Notes under the pieces: model-generated
What the model was told of the DNA's origin: nothing
What the model saw: the letters and a program-made list of their open reading frames with translations, nothing else
Database searches by the model: none
Shown: one piece after another, positions 28,724-36,637 of the stretch
Numbering within the stretch: the first letter of the stretch is position 1
How the letters are laid out: each line of letters begins with the position of its first letter
Source of the DNA: JAIVJM01 sp963816985
GTDB taxonomy: Bacteria; Acidobacteriota; Blastocatellia; Pyrinomonadales; Pyrinomonadaceae
Direction: 5' to 3'
Assembly: GCA_963816985.1 (NCBI GenBank)
Contig: CAWFMF010000004.1
Span: forward strand, 3,906,001 to 3,970,000
Length of the DNA stretch: 64,000 bases
Program-made: the position numbers and the translations under genes

Positions 28724-28954
28724 ATGGGGAGTGTTTCGCGCGCCGCACAACGGTTGCTGCTTAGCCCGTCGGCAATGAGCCGCACGCTTGCGCGATTGCG
28801 TGAGACGATGGGCGTTCCATTGTTGGTCATAGCGGGACGCGGTCCCGTTCCGACGCCCCGAGATCTCGAACTCCGCGAAAGGGCCAGTCAGCTTGTGCAG
28901 GACATTGAAGCGGTTCTATGCCCTGCCGAGACGCCCAACCTCAAACATCTGTAA
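28724..28954 (+). pseudogene. LysR-type regulator fragment (HTH only)
   Basis: The frame encodes 76 residues corresponding to the helix-turn-helix of a LysR-type regulator: VSRAAQRLLLSPSAMSRTLARLRE, then GVPLLVIAGRGPVPTPRDLELRER. The first 20 or so residues of the domain and the whole effector-binding domain are missing, and a stop precedes the ATG. It lies 31 bases after the haloperoxidase fragment in a run of gene remnants. Confidence 0.78.
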
Positions 28955-29016
28955 AAGCACAGACTCATTTCCGCGCGGCCAACATCACACCTCGTCGCAC
29001 TGTTTGTCCGAGCACC

Positions 29017-29159
29017 TTAATGTTCAAGGTTGCTGCGCAGCCTCGCGATGTCGCGCTGCGGGGGGGGAGCCGAACAGTTTTTTATACTCACGGCTGAAAT
29101 AAGACGGGTCTTCATAACCGACGCGGTGACTGGCGCTCGCCACGTCCAGAGCTGGGCCT
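29017..29159 (-). pseudogene. AraC-family regulator C-terminal fragment
   Basis: Read on the minus strand, this encodes ALDVASASHRVGYEDPSYFSREYKKLFGSPP, the second helix-turn-helix of an AraC/XylS regulator. The run of eight C (plus-strand G run at 29060-29067) shifts the frame. With one C fewer it would continue QRDIARLRSNLEH to a TAA at 29017-29019, the normal family ending. Only about 45 residues remain, so this is a relic. Confidence 0.75.
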
Positions 29160-29420
29160 ATGTATCGGAATGCCGGTGGCTTCCCGTTGGAGGGGTACGG
29201 CGAAGTGCCTGCCAGCGACTTGAATATTTACGGCGCCAGCGTGATCGGCCATGAGCGGTTTCACCAACTGTTCGGGCCAAGCGAACCGCCCGCTTACAAA
29301 GAGACACTGCGCATACTCATGAAGTTCAACCCAAGTGTTATCGTGAATAAGAAATGGGTCGAGGCTCAAAAAGCGTCTATCGCTAAAAAGGCCGGGGCCA
29401 CGTACACATCGCAAAAGTAA
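29160..29420 (+). CDS. Small HExxH protein, possible stranded toxin tip
   Basis: The 86-residue frame contains VIGHERFHQLFG, an HExxH zinc-metalloprotease-type motif (residues 30-34), followed by a Lys-rich tail. It has no signal peptide and its frame is open upstream, so the ATG at 29160 may be only the first methionine of a truncated coding region. RHS and other polymorphic toxins often end in HExxH tips, and a lipoprotein gene follows 13 bases later in the position of an immunity gene. The gene call is moderate; a stranded toxin tip is inference. Confidence 0.5.
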   Translation: MYRNAGGFPLEGYGEVPASDLNIYGASVIGHERFHQLFGPSEPPAYKETLRILMKFNPSVIVNKKWVEAQKASIAKKAGATYTSQK

Positions 29421-29433
29421 TGGGGAGTAAAGG

Positions 29434-29916
29434 ATGGTTAAAATCGTATTTTTATGTTTGCTGTTGAGCTGTCAGCATGCCGGCGGCAGTGGCGGTAATC
29501 CACGTCAGCTAATGCTCTCCGTCGTTGAACAGCGGGAGGTGGAGAACGAGAGTGAAATCCCGTGGGCAGACAGACGTGTTTTGTTCTCTATGGTGAACAA
29601 TACTAGTAAGCGAGTGGTCATCCCGGGCAACAAAACGTCTCATGGTTTCTTTCCTGCCGGGTATTTAGTTCGTTTCGACAGGAAGAAAAAGAAGTGGCTG
29701 ACTCCTTCCGGCAGCAGTTCGCGACTTATCTTCAGTGAGATCGCAGAGTCTCAGGCGGATAGGTACGTCTTGGAACCCGGGCAGTCGTTAAGGTTTTACG
29801 ACGTAGCACAATCCCTTTACGTGGGTGATCGTTTTCAGAAGGTAGTTTATGTCTTTTTGGGACGGGGAGAGCGTGAGCCACAGATAATCAAATCTGAAGC
29901 GTTCATCCTCAGGTGA
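29434..29916 (+). CDS. Small lipoprotein, possible immunity protein
   Basis: The 160-residue product starts MVKIVFLCLLLSCQ, a short lipoprotein signal with the lipobox cysteine at residue 13. The rest is a soluble beta-type domain with no motif I know. The start has a purine-rich site (gggagtaaagg) and lies 13 bases after the HExxH frame, suggesting translation as a pair. A periplasmic lipid-anchored immunity protein against a protease-like toxin would fit, but this rests on position and localisation only. The base composition is more AT-rich than the flanking genes, consistent with transfer. Confidence 0.7.
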   Translation: MVKIVFLCLLLSCQHAGGSGGNPRQLMLSVVEQREVENESEIPWADRRVLFSMVNNTSKRVVIPGNKTSHGFFPAGYLVRFDRKKKKWLTPSGSSSRLIFSEIAESQADRYVLEPGQSLRFYDVAQSLYVGDRFQKVVYVFLGRGEREPQIIKSEAFILR

Positions 29917-29992
29917 GTGCGCGCGACCGAATGCTTATCGGAGCCGCATACACTGTCGCATATCGGCACAAGTTGGGGCCATTCCACCTATT

Positions 29993-30657
29993 GGTTCTGG
30001 TGCAAATAGCATGTAGGTGCATACGATTGCCTCAATGGGTCTGCCATCAACCGGCAAGTACTGCATCCCATACCTGAGGCATCCTCACCTTCATCCCGCC
30101 CTTCACCTGTGCGATGTTGAATTGCCCCTTCCTGATCTTCTGTGCTAGCTCTATCCCGCCGATCGTCACCGCCGCATTCCTGAATCTCTTGAAGCCGAGC
30201 ATCGGGTAGACGCGCTGCTTCACTCTCCTGTGATCCTGCTCGACGATGTTATTCAAGTATTTGCTCGTCCAGACCTTCGTTTCAATACGCAGCACTCCGT
30301 CCATCTTCAGCTCAGTAATGGCGGCATGCGTGGCGGGGTAGCCGTCGAGTGTAATCCTCCCGAGAGGGCCGTGATGGTGCCGACCGGTCGTGCGTGGCGG
30401 CTCCAGCGCTTCTCGAACTCAGGCACGAAGCGTTGGACCCATCTCAGGATCGTTGTATGAGAGACCGTGACACCGCGCTCGGCCATGATCTCGGCGAGGT
30501 CGCGATAGCTCAACTTGTAGGTGATATACCATCTAACGCAGAGAATGATGATTGTGCGATCGAAGTGGCGGCCACGAAACAGGAGCACTGCGTGAGAAGA
30601 AGGAGGCTGATTCATGTGACTGATTATCAGCCCGGCTCAACGTTCGCACCAGACCCC
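29993..30657 (-). mobile_element. Internally deleted IS6-family element
   Basis: The left end ggttctggtgcaaatag (29993-30009) and the right end cgttcgcaccagacccc (30641-30657) are related inverted repeats sharing TCTGGTGCRAA. CCTATT occurs next to both ends (29987-29992 and 30656-30661), possibly the remains of a target duplication. The 665-base element is shorter than the 800-900 bases normal for IS6, and its transposase gene lacks the middle. Confidence 0.75.
30047..30615 (-). pseudogene. IS6-family transposase, deleted and frameshifted
   Basis: The N-terminal part from the ATG at 30615 reads FRGRHFDRTIIILCVRWY and YRDLAEIMAERGVTVSHTT up to RPVGT. Homology then resumes in another frame with YPATHAAITELKMDG and finally VEQDHRRVKQRVYPMLGFKR and QKIRKGQFN. 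About 100 residues of the catalytic core, including the two aspartates, are missing at about 30370. It cannot be active. The ends identify it securely as IS6. Confidence 0.85.
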
Positions 30658-30741
30658 TATTTACAAAGTGATAATCCGCGCGTACTCTTGTAGATAGGCG
30701 TACCGTCTCTCACTGCCGGCGCGCTCGGCCCTCAACCTTTT

Positions 30742-32169
30742 ATGAATGTCAAAATCCTCATCGTCGAGGACGACGAGCGTCTGCGGGAGGTGTTGCTGGA
30801 AGCGGCGGCGATGGAGGGCTACGACGCGCGGGCCGTGTCGAGCGCGGAAGTCGCCATCGAAAGTCTGCGACGGGAGCCCTTCGACATCCTCGTCACCGAC
30901 GTGGCCCTGCCCGGCATGTCCGGCCTCGACCTCCTTCGCCACTGCCCGCAAGTGCGGCCCGGCATCCTGCCCATCGTCATCACCGCCTACGGCACGGTTG
31001 ACATCGCCGTCGAAGCCATGAAGCGCGGCGCGGCTGACTTCCTCACTAAACCCTTCGAGCTGGACGGGTTGTTGGGCACGATCCGCGTCGCCGCCGAGAG
31101 GGCCGCGCGGTCGTGCGCCACGGCACAGGGCTCCACCGGCGATGAATCTGCCGTCGAGCCGGGGAACCTGATCGTGGCCGCACCTGTCATGCAGAGGCTG
31201 CTCGAACAGGTGCGCGCCGTCGCGCCCTTCCAGACTACCGTGCTGGTCACGGGCGAGACGGGGACGGGTAAGGAGATGATCGCTCGTGCCCTCCATCAAC
31301 TCAGCCCGCGGGCGGGGAAGGCGTTGGTCGCGCTCAACTGCGCCGCCGTGCCCGAGCAGTTGCTCGAAGACGAGCTGTTCGGACACGTGAAGGGCGCTTT
31401 CACCGGCGCGCAGGGCGGGCGCGAGGGGCGCTTCGAGCAGGCCGACGGTGGCACGCTCTTCCTCGACGAGATCGGCGACATGAGTCTGCCGCTTCAGGCC
31501 AAGCTGCTGCGGGTCTTGCAGGAGCGCGAGTTCGAGCGGCTCGGCTCGTCGCGCACCGTCAAGGTTGACGTGCGCGTCGTGGCCGCGACCAGCGCCGACC
31601 TCCAGAGGCGAATTGACGAAGGCACGTTCCGCCCCGACCTCTATTACCGCCTCAACGTCGTGCACCTGCGCCTGCCGCCCTTGCGCGAGCGGCGCGAAGA
31701 CATCCTGCCGCTCGCCAAACATCTGCTCGCGAAGTTCTGCGCCAACACCGGCCTCCCCCCAAAGGAGATCAGAGACGACGCTTGGGAGGCGCTCCACGGT
31801 TACACCTGGCCCGGCAATGTGCGGCAGTTGCAGAACGCCGTGGAGCGCGCCGCGGCCCTCACCGGCATGGCAGAAGAAATCCGCCTCCAAGACTTACCGG
31901 AGGAGGTGCGGGACGGTGTGTCCACGACGGCGCAAGCCCCGCCCGCCACGCCGGCAGGCGGGCCGCGACTCCGCGACGAGGGCGTTGACTTCGACGCCGT
32001 GATCTCGGAAGTGGAGCGGGACTTGCTCTTGCAGGCCCTCGCCAGGACCGGGGGCAACAAGATGCGCGCCGCCCGACTCCTGAACATGAAGCGCACGACC
32101 TTCATCGAGAAGCTGAAGCGTTTGCAACTCGACGAGGGGCAGGAGTCGCCGGGAGCGGCGCGCGAGTAG
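30742..32169 (+). CDS. NtrC-family sigma-54-dependent response regulator
   Basis: The 475-residue protein has a receiver domain (1-120, phospho-aspartate in ILVTDVALPG, conserved lysine in FLTKPFEL) and a sigma-54 AAA+ domain (about 145-375). The AAA+ domain contains Walker A GETGTGKE, the sigma-54-contacting GAFTGA loop near 217-222, and Walker B GGTLFLDEIGDM. A Fis-type helix-turn-helix closes the protein (about 425-465; ARTGGNKMRAARLLNMKRTTF). When phosphorylated such proteins activate RNA polymerase carrying sigma-54. No cognate kinase is adjacent upstream; the hybrid kinase at 34372 is a possible partner. I saw no clear -24/-12 promoter in the following intergenic region. Confidence 0.95.
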   Translation: MNVKILIVEDDERLREVLLEAAAMEGYDARAVSSAEVAIESLRREPFDILVTDVALPGMSGLDLLRHCPQVRPGILPIVITAYGTVDIAVEAMKRGAADFLTKPFELDGLLGTIRVAAERAARSCATAQGSTGDESAVEPGNLIVAAPVMQRLLEQVRAVAPFQTTVLVTGETGTGKEMIARALHQLSPRAGKALVALNCAAVPEQLLEDELFGHVKGAFTGAQGGREGRFEQADGGTLFLDEIGDMSLPLQAKLLRVLQEREFERLGSSRTVKVDVRVVAATSADLQRRIDEGTFRPDLYYRLNVVHLRLPPLRERREDILPLAKHLLAKFCANTGLPPKEIRDDAWEALHGYTWPGNVRQLQNAVERAAALTGMAEEIRLQDLPEEVRDGVSTTAQAPPATPAGGPRLRDEGVDFDAVISEVERDLLLQALARTGGNKMRAARLLNMKRTTFIEKLKRLQLDEGQESPGAARE

Positions 32170-32443
32170 GCCGCCTCACTGCCGCCGAATGGCACGCCAC
32201 GCCGTCAAACTTTTGACACCCCGCCGGTCTCTGCGTCGGTTTAACGACAGTAGCTCAACCCGACGGTCGCCATAATTCGCTCTTTCACCCCGGAAATTCC
32301 CACCGATACGAAAATCTGACAGAGCTTCCGCCCGCATCCGTCACTGGCCGCCGGCGATGCACGGGATTTGCATGATCTCAGCGGCCCCACACTCTCGTGG
32401 GCCTTTGACGGTTCGACCCCAACCGGACGAGGAACTCAAACTG

Positions 32444-34333
32444 ATGCGGATCAAACACCCCCCGATGACGAAAACTCTCCTGTCTCTCGCCTTGCTGCTG
32501 GCGTCGTGCGCCGGCCTCGCCATGCCGCGCGTCGCCGGCGCTCTGGAGTCCGACAGCACGAAGAAAATCTCCCGCGACTTACTATCCGGCGTGGCCCGGA
32601 TGCGGAGCGCCTCCGCCCCGAACGAGCGTGTCAAGCTCATCGTTCAAACACGGGGCGAGTTGAGCGCCGGCGTCGAGGACGTGATCGCCGCGCGCGGAGG
32701 AAGCAAGGGCCGACGCTTCAGCAGCTTTCAAGCGACCGAGGTGGAGCTGCCCGCCGAGGCCGTCGTCGAGTTGGCCGAGTTCCCCGAGGTCAAATACATC
32801 TCGCCCGACCGTCCGACCCGCGGCCTCGGTCACGTCTCCCTGACGACCGGCGCTGACGCCGTCCGCTCTCAACCCGCACCCGGCGGCGGCACCTACAATC
32901 TTGACGGCACGGGCATCGGCATCGCCGTCCTCGACTCTTCGATCTCCGCCTCGCATGACTCCTTCAAAGACCAGAACGGTAACAGTCGTGTCGTCGCCGA
33001 CGTGGACTTCACGGGTCAGGGCATCCCGACCGACGACCCCTTCGGGCACGGCACGCATGTCGCGGGGCTCGCCGCCGGTAACGCTTCGGTGAACGGCGGA
33101 GCCTACACCGGCAGCGCGCCCGGCGCGAACATCATCAACCTCCGCGTGCTGGATTCGCAGGGCATGGGCACGACCTCGGATGTGTTGGACGCGCTGGCTT
33201 GGGTGATGAGTAATCGGCAGCAGTACAACATCCGCGTCGTCAACCTGAGCTTGGGCGCGGCGGCAGTTGATTCATATCGTAACGACCCGCTCTGCCTCGC
33301 CGTGCGCGGGCTGGTGGACGCGGGCGTTGTCGTCGTTACCGCAGCCGGCAACGCCGGGAAGGACGCGAACGGCCAGAAGGTCTACGGGCTCATCCACTCG
33401 CCCGGCATCGAGCCCTCGGCCATCACCGTCGGCGCGTCGAACACCTTCGCCACCGACTCGCGCGCGGACGACGGCGTCGCCACTTACAGCTCGCGCGGGC
33501 CGACGCGCAGCTACTGGACGGACTCGAACGGCGGCGTTCATCACGACAACCTCATCAAGCCCGACCTCGTCGCGCCCGGCAACAAGCTCGTCGCCGCGCA
33601 GTCCACAAACAACGCCCTCGTCACGGCTAATCCAAATCTGACGGCCTATTCCGACGGCGACGACGATCACGCGATGATGCGTCTGAGCGGCACCTCGATG
33701 GCGACGCCTCTGGTAAGCGGCGCGGCGGCTTTGCTGCTGCAAGTCAACCCGAACCTGACGCCGAACATGGTGAAGGCCCTGCTGATGTACACGGCGCAGC
33801 CGCTCGCCGGCTTCAACCAGTTCGAGCAGGGCGCGGGCCAGTTGAACATCGAAGGGGCCGTCCGCCTCGCCTCGCTCGTCCGCGCGGACTTCTCCAGCAG
33901 CCTCGCGCTCGGCGACCCGCTGCTCACGGGAAGCGCGCCGACGCACTCCACGACTGTCGCCGGATTCCAGTTTCCCTGGGCGGGCGGGCTCATCGCGGGC
34001 CACACCTTCGTGAGCGGCCTCGAACTGATAACGCTCTACCAGAACGCATACGGCCTCGGGGTCATGTTCGGCGACGGCATTCTTGCCAGCGACGGCATCC
34101 TCGCCAGTGACGGGACGATGTACACCGACGGCATCCTCGCCTCCGACTCGATCCTGACGAGCGACGGCGAGCCGCTCGGCGACGGCGACTTCTTCATCGG
34201 CACGGGCATCCTCGCCTCCGACGGCATCCTCGCCTCCGACGGGATACTCGCTTCTGACGGCATTCTGGCGAGTGACGGCATCCTCGCCTCGGACGACACG
34301 CTGACGCACGACTCGCTCACGGGCGGTGACTGA
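32444..34333 (+). CDS. Secreted subtilisin-like (S8) protease with GILASD repeats
   Basis: The start at 32444 follows a GAGGA site and gives the signal sequence MRIKHPPMTKTLLSLALLLASC; the frame is open up to an ATG at 32357. Of 629 residues, a propeptide-like region (about 40-130) precedes the catalytic domain with Asp in IAVLDSS (near 163), His in GHGTHVAG (near 203) and Ser in SGTSMATP (near 418). The triad is intact, so this is an active exported peptidase. A tail after about 540 consists of eight GILASD hexapeptides and variants. The cysteine in LLASC could be a lipobox, but the following GLAMPRVAGA favours ordinary signal cleavage. The targets are unknown. Confidence 0.93.
   Translation: MRIKHPPMTKTLLSLALLLASCAGLAMPRVAGALESDSTKKISRDLLSGVARMRSASAPNERVKLIVQTRGELSAGVEDVIAARGGSKGRRFSSFQATEVELPAEAVVELAEFPEVKYISPDRPTRGLGHVSLTTGADAVRSQPAPGGGTYNLDGTGIGIAVLDSSISASHDSFKDQNGNSRVVADVDFTGQGIPTDDPFGHGTHVAGLAAGNASVNGGAYTGSAPGANIINLRVLDSQGMGTTSDVLDALAWVMSNRQQYNIRVVNLSLGAAAVDSYRNDPLCLAVRGLVDAGVVVVTAAGNAGKDANGQKVYGLIHSPGIEPSAITVGASNTFATDSRADDGVATYSSRGPTRSYWTDSNGGVHHDNLIKPDLVAPGNKLVAAQSTNNALVTANPNLTAYSDGDDDHAMMRLSGTSMATPLVSGAAALLLQVNPNLTPNMVKALLMYTAQPLAGFNQFEQGAGQLNIEGAVRLASLVRADFSSSLALGDPLLTGSAPTHSTTVAGFQFPWAGGLIAGHTFVSGLELITLYQNAYGLGVMFGDGILASDGILASDGTMYTDGILASDSILTSDGEPLGDGDFFIGTGILASDGILASDGILASDGILASDGILASDDTLTHDSLTGGD
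34205..34294 (+). repeat. Tandem 18-base repeats encoding GILASD
   Basis: Five consecutive 18-base units each encode GILASD, with three further scattered copies upstream in the gene (34075-34146). Codon choice varies between units (ggc atc ctc, ggg ata ctc, ggc att ctg), so the peptide rather than the DNA is conserved. Confidence 0.85.
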
Positions 34334-34371
34334 AACTTTTTCCGGCGCGGCAGCAGGGCCGCGTCAAGGCG

Positions 34372-36348
34372 ATGAGCAACCTCATGAAGATGTTTGAAGA
34401 GACGAAGGCGCGCGTGGCGGGCGGCGGCGCGGTGGCGAAGTTCATGGCCCTTGCGGCGGCGGCGGGCGGGGCGGCGGCCCTCGTCTCGCTCCGGCGGCTT
34501 GAGTGGGCGGAGTTGGATTGGAGTTTCGCCGTGCTGGCCGCGATTTCCATCGGCGTCGGCGCGCGCGCCATCGTTAAAATCCCGCGCGTCAAGGGCGAGG
34601 TGACGGTCTCGGACGCCTTCATCTTCCTGACGATGATGCTCTACGACGGCGAGGCCGCCGTCCTCCTCGCCTTCGTCGAAGGCTTCTGCTCCTCTCTGCG
34701 CATCACGAAGAGGTGGCTCACGGTCTTCTTCAACGCGGGCATCATGGGCTGCTCGACGTTCCTCACCGTGTACGTCGGGCGCGCCTTCTTCGGCCACATC
34801 CCCGACGTGGTCACGCAGGAGTTCACGGCGCACAGCATCAGCTTCCTCTGCGCCGTCGCGCTCACGCAATACGCGTCGAACTCCACGCTGGCGGCGGTGC
34901 GCGAGGCGCTGAGGGACGGTCAGTCCGTGTGGCAGACTTGGAGGCGATCCTACCTCTGGATTTCGATCACGACCGTCTCGGGCGCGTCGGCTGCGATGGT
35001 CATCGCGCGGCTCATCAACGCCACGGGCTTCTACTCCATCATCCTCATCCTGCCCATCATCGCCATCGTCTACCTCACGTACCAGACCTACCTGAAGAAC
35101 GTCGAGTCAGCCGAGGCCCAGGCCGAGCAGGCACGCCGCCACGTCAAGGAACTCTCGCGCTACGTTGACGAGCAGGAGCGCATCCGCGTGCAGTTCGCGC
35201 AGGTCGAGAAGCTGTCGGCTGTCGGCTCTCTGGCCTCGGGCGTCGCGCACGACTTCAACAACTGCCTCGCGTCCATCAGCGGGCGCGCCGAGTTGCTGCT
35301 CAAGCGCACCTCCGACCCGGAGATGCGGCGGGGGCTGGAGTTGATCGTTCAGTCGGCGCGCGACGGGGCAAAGACCGTCAAGCGCATACAGGACTTCGCG
35401 CGCCAGCGGCAGGATCGAGATTTCGCCTCAACCTCTGTAGACCAGCTCCTGCTCGATGTGAGCGAGATCACCAGCCCGCGCTGGAAGGACAGCGCAGAGG
35501 CGGGCGGCGTCCACATCAACCTGACGGTCTCAAACCGCTCGGGCACACACGTCCTCGGCGACGAGTCGGAGTTGCGCGACGTGCTCGTCAACATGATCTT
35601 CAACGCCGTGGACGCGATGCCCGCGGGCGGCCAACTGACGCTCGGGGCCGAGCAGCGCGACGAGAAGGTAATCATCACCGTCACGGACACGGGAACCGGG
35701 ATGGGCTCCGAAGTCCGCTCGCGCGTCTTCGACCCCTTCTTCACGACGAAGGGCGTCGAGGGCATGGGGCTGGGGCTTTCCGTGAGCTACGGCGTTATCC
35801 GCCGTCACGGCGGCACGATCAATGTCGAGTCGGAGGTCGGGCGGGGCTCCACCTTCCGCGTGATCCTACCGCTCGCCGAGTACGCCGGGCGGTCGGCTGC
35901 CGGCGGGGAGGTTAACGCCTCCGCGGTGCGCGAGCAGAGATGCAGCATGGCGAGGATACTTGTGGTGGACGACGAAGACCCCGTGCGCGAGTTGCTGTGC
36001 GACATCCTCGAAGACGAGGGCGCCGAGGTTACTCTCGCCGCCAACGGCGCGGAGGCGCTGGCGCGTTTCGAGCCGGGCAAGTTCGACGCCGTTTTCACAG
36101 ACCTCGGGATGCCCGGCATGAACGGCTGGGAGCTTCTGCGCCTCATCAGCGAGCGAGACCAGCAGGTGCCGCTGGCCGTCATCACGGGCTGGGGCGAACT
36201 CGTCAGCACGCACGAAGAGAAAGCGGCGCGCGTCGAGTGGGTGCTGACCAAGCCTTTCGCGATGTCGCAAATCTGCGAGATCGCGCAGGAGATTACACGC
36301 CGAAGCAATGCCGGGAGGCGGCCTTGCAACTCACACTCGTCGGCTTAA
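34372..36348 (+). CDS. Membrane hybrid histidine kinase with receiver domain
   Basis: The 658-residue protein has a membrane region of about six to seven helices (about 25-245) resembling an integral sensory bundle, and a short coiled segment (250-280). A HisKA domain follows with the phospho-histidine in ASGVAHDFNNCLASISGRAELL (near 293), then a HATPase domain with the N-box NMIFNAVDAMP, TDTGTGM and FTTKGVEGMGLGLS. A C-terminal receiver (about 527-645) has DDEDPVRE and phospho-aspartate in AVFTDLGMPGM. It starts 38 bases after the protease gene and ends before a strong palindromic terminator. The signal is unknown; the receiver can act in a phosphorelay or as an internal regulator. Confidence 0.93.
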   Translation: MSNLMKMFEETKARVAGGGAVAKFMALAAAAGGAAALVSLRRLEWAELDWSFAVLAAISIGVGARAIVKIPRVKGEVTVSDAFIFLTMMLYDGEAAVLLAFVEGFCSSLRITKRWLTVFFNAGIMGCSTFLTVYVGRAFFGHIPDVVTQEFTAHSISFLCAVALTQYASNSTLAAVREALRDGQSVWQTWRRSYLWISITTVSGASAAMVIARLINATGFYSIILILPIIAIVYLTYQTYLKNVESAEAQAEQARRHVKELSRYVDEQERIRVQFAQVEKLSAVGSLASGVAHDFNNCLASISGRAELLLKRTSDPEMRRGLELIVQSARDGAKTVKRIQDFARQRQDRDFASTSVDQLLLDVSEITSPRWKDSAEAGGVHINLTVSNRSGTHVLGDESELRDVLVNMIFNAVDAMPAGGQLTLGAEQRDEKVIITVTDTGTGMGSEVRSRVFDPFFTTKGVEGMGLGLSVSYGVIRRHGGTINVESEVGRGSTFRVILPLAEYAGRSAAGGEVNASAVREQRCSMARILVVDDEDPVRELLCDILEDEGAEVTLAANGAEALARFEPGKFDAVFTDLGMPGMNGWELLRLISERDQQVPLAVITGWGELVSTHEEKAARVEWVLTKPFAMSQICEIAQEITRRSNAGRRPCNSHSSA

Positions 36349-36379
36349 ACTTGATTCGCTAACACATCACGTATTCGCC

Positions 36380-36431
36380 AAAGCCGAAGGGCCGGGGCAA
36401 GTCCGCGGACTTGCCCCGGCCCTTCGGCTTT
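36380..36431. terminator. Perfect 52-base palindrome, bidirectional terminator
   Basis: Arms 36380-36405 and 36406-36431 are exact reverse complements (aaagccgaagggccggggca and so on). The structure has A-rich and T-rich outer ends and a GC-rich core. It lies 31 bases after the hybrid kinase stop and is best read as an intrinsic terminator; the absence of any loop is unusual. The rest of the gap to 36637 shows no other feature. Confidence 0.8.
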
Positions 36432-36637
36432 ATCCGTATCGCCCGGAGCACACTGTCGAAAATGTGACGCCGTGGCGAGGGCCGTCAAGATTTAGACACT
36501 CACGACGTTAAGTAGCGACCGGGCGGGAGACCCGAAACGCGCGAAAGCCTCATGAAAAGCCGCGCGGCTTGCCGGGGGCGGTGCGGAACAGTTTTCGCAA
36601 TGCATCTCTCCGGCTGATGCCAAGGAGTGATTCTCAA

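Noticed and set aside
32190..32206. TGGCACG resembling a sigma-54 -24 element before the protease gene
   Set aside because: The expected -12 TTGC at the fixed distance is absent.
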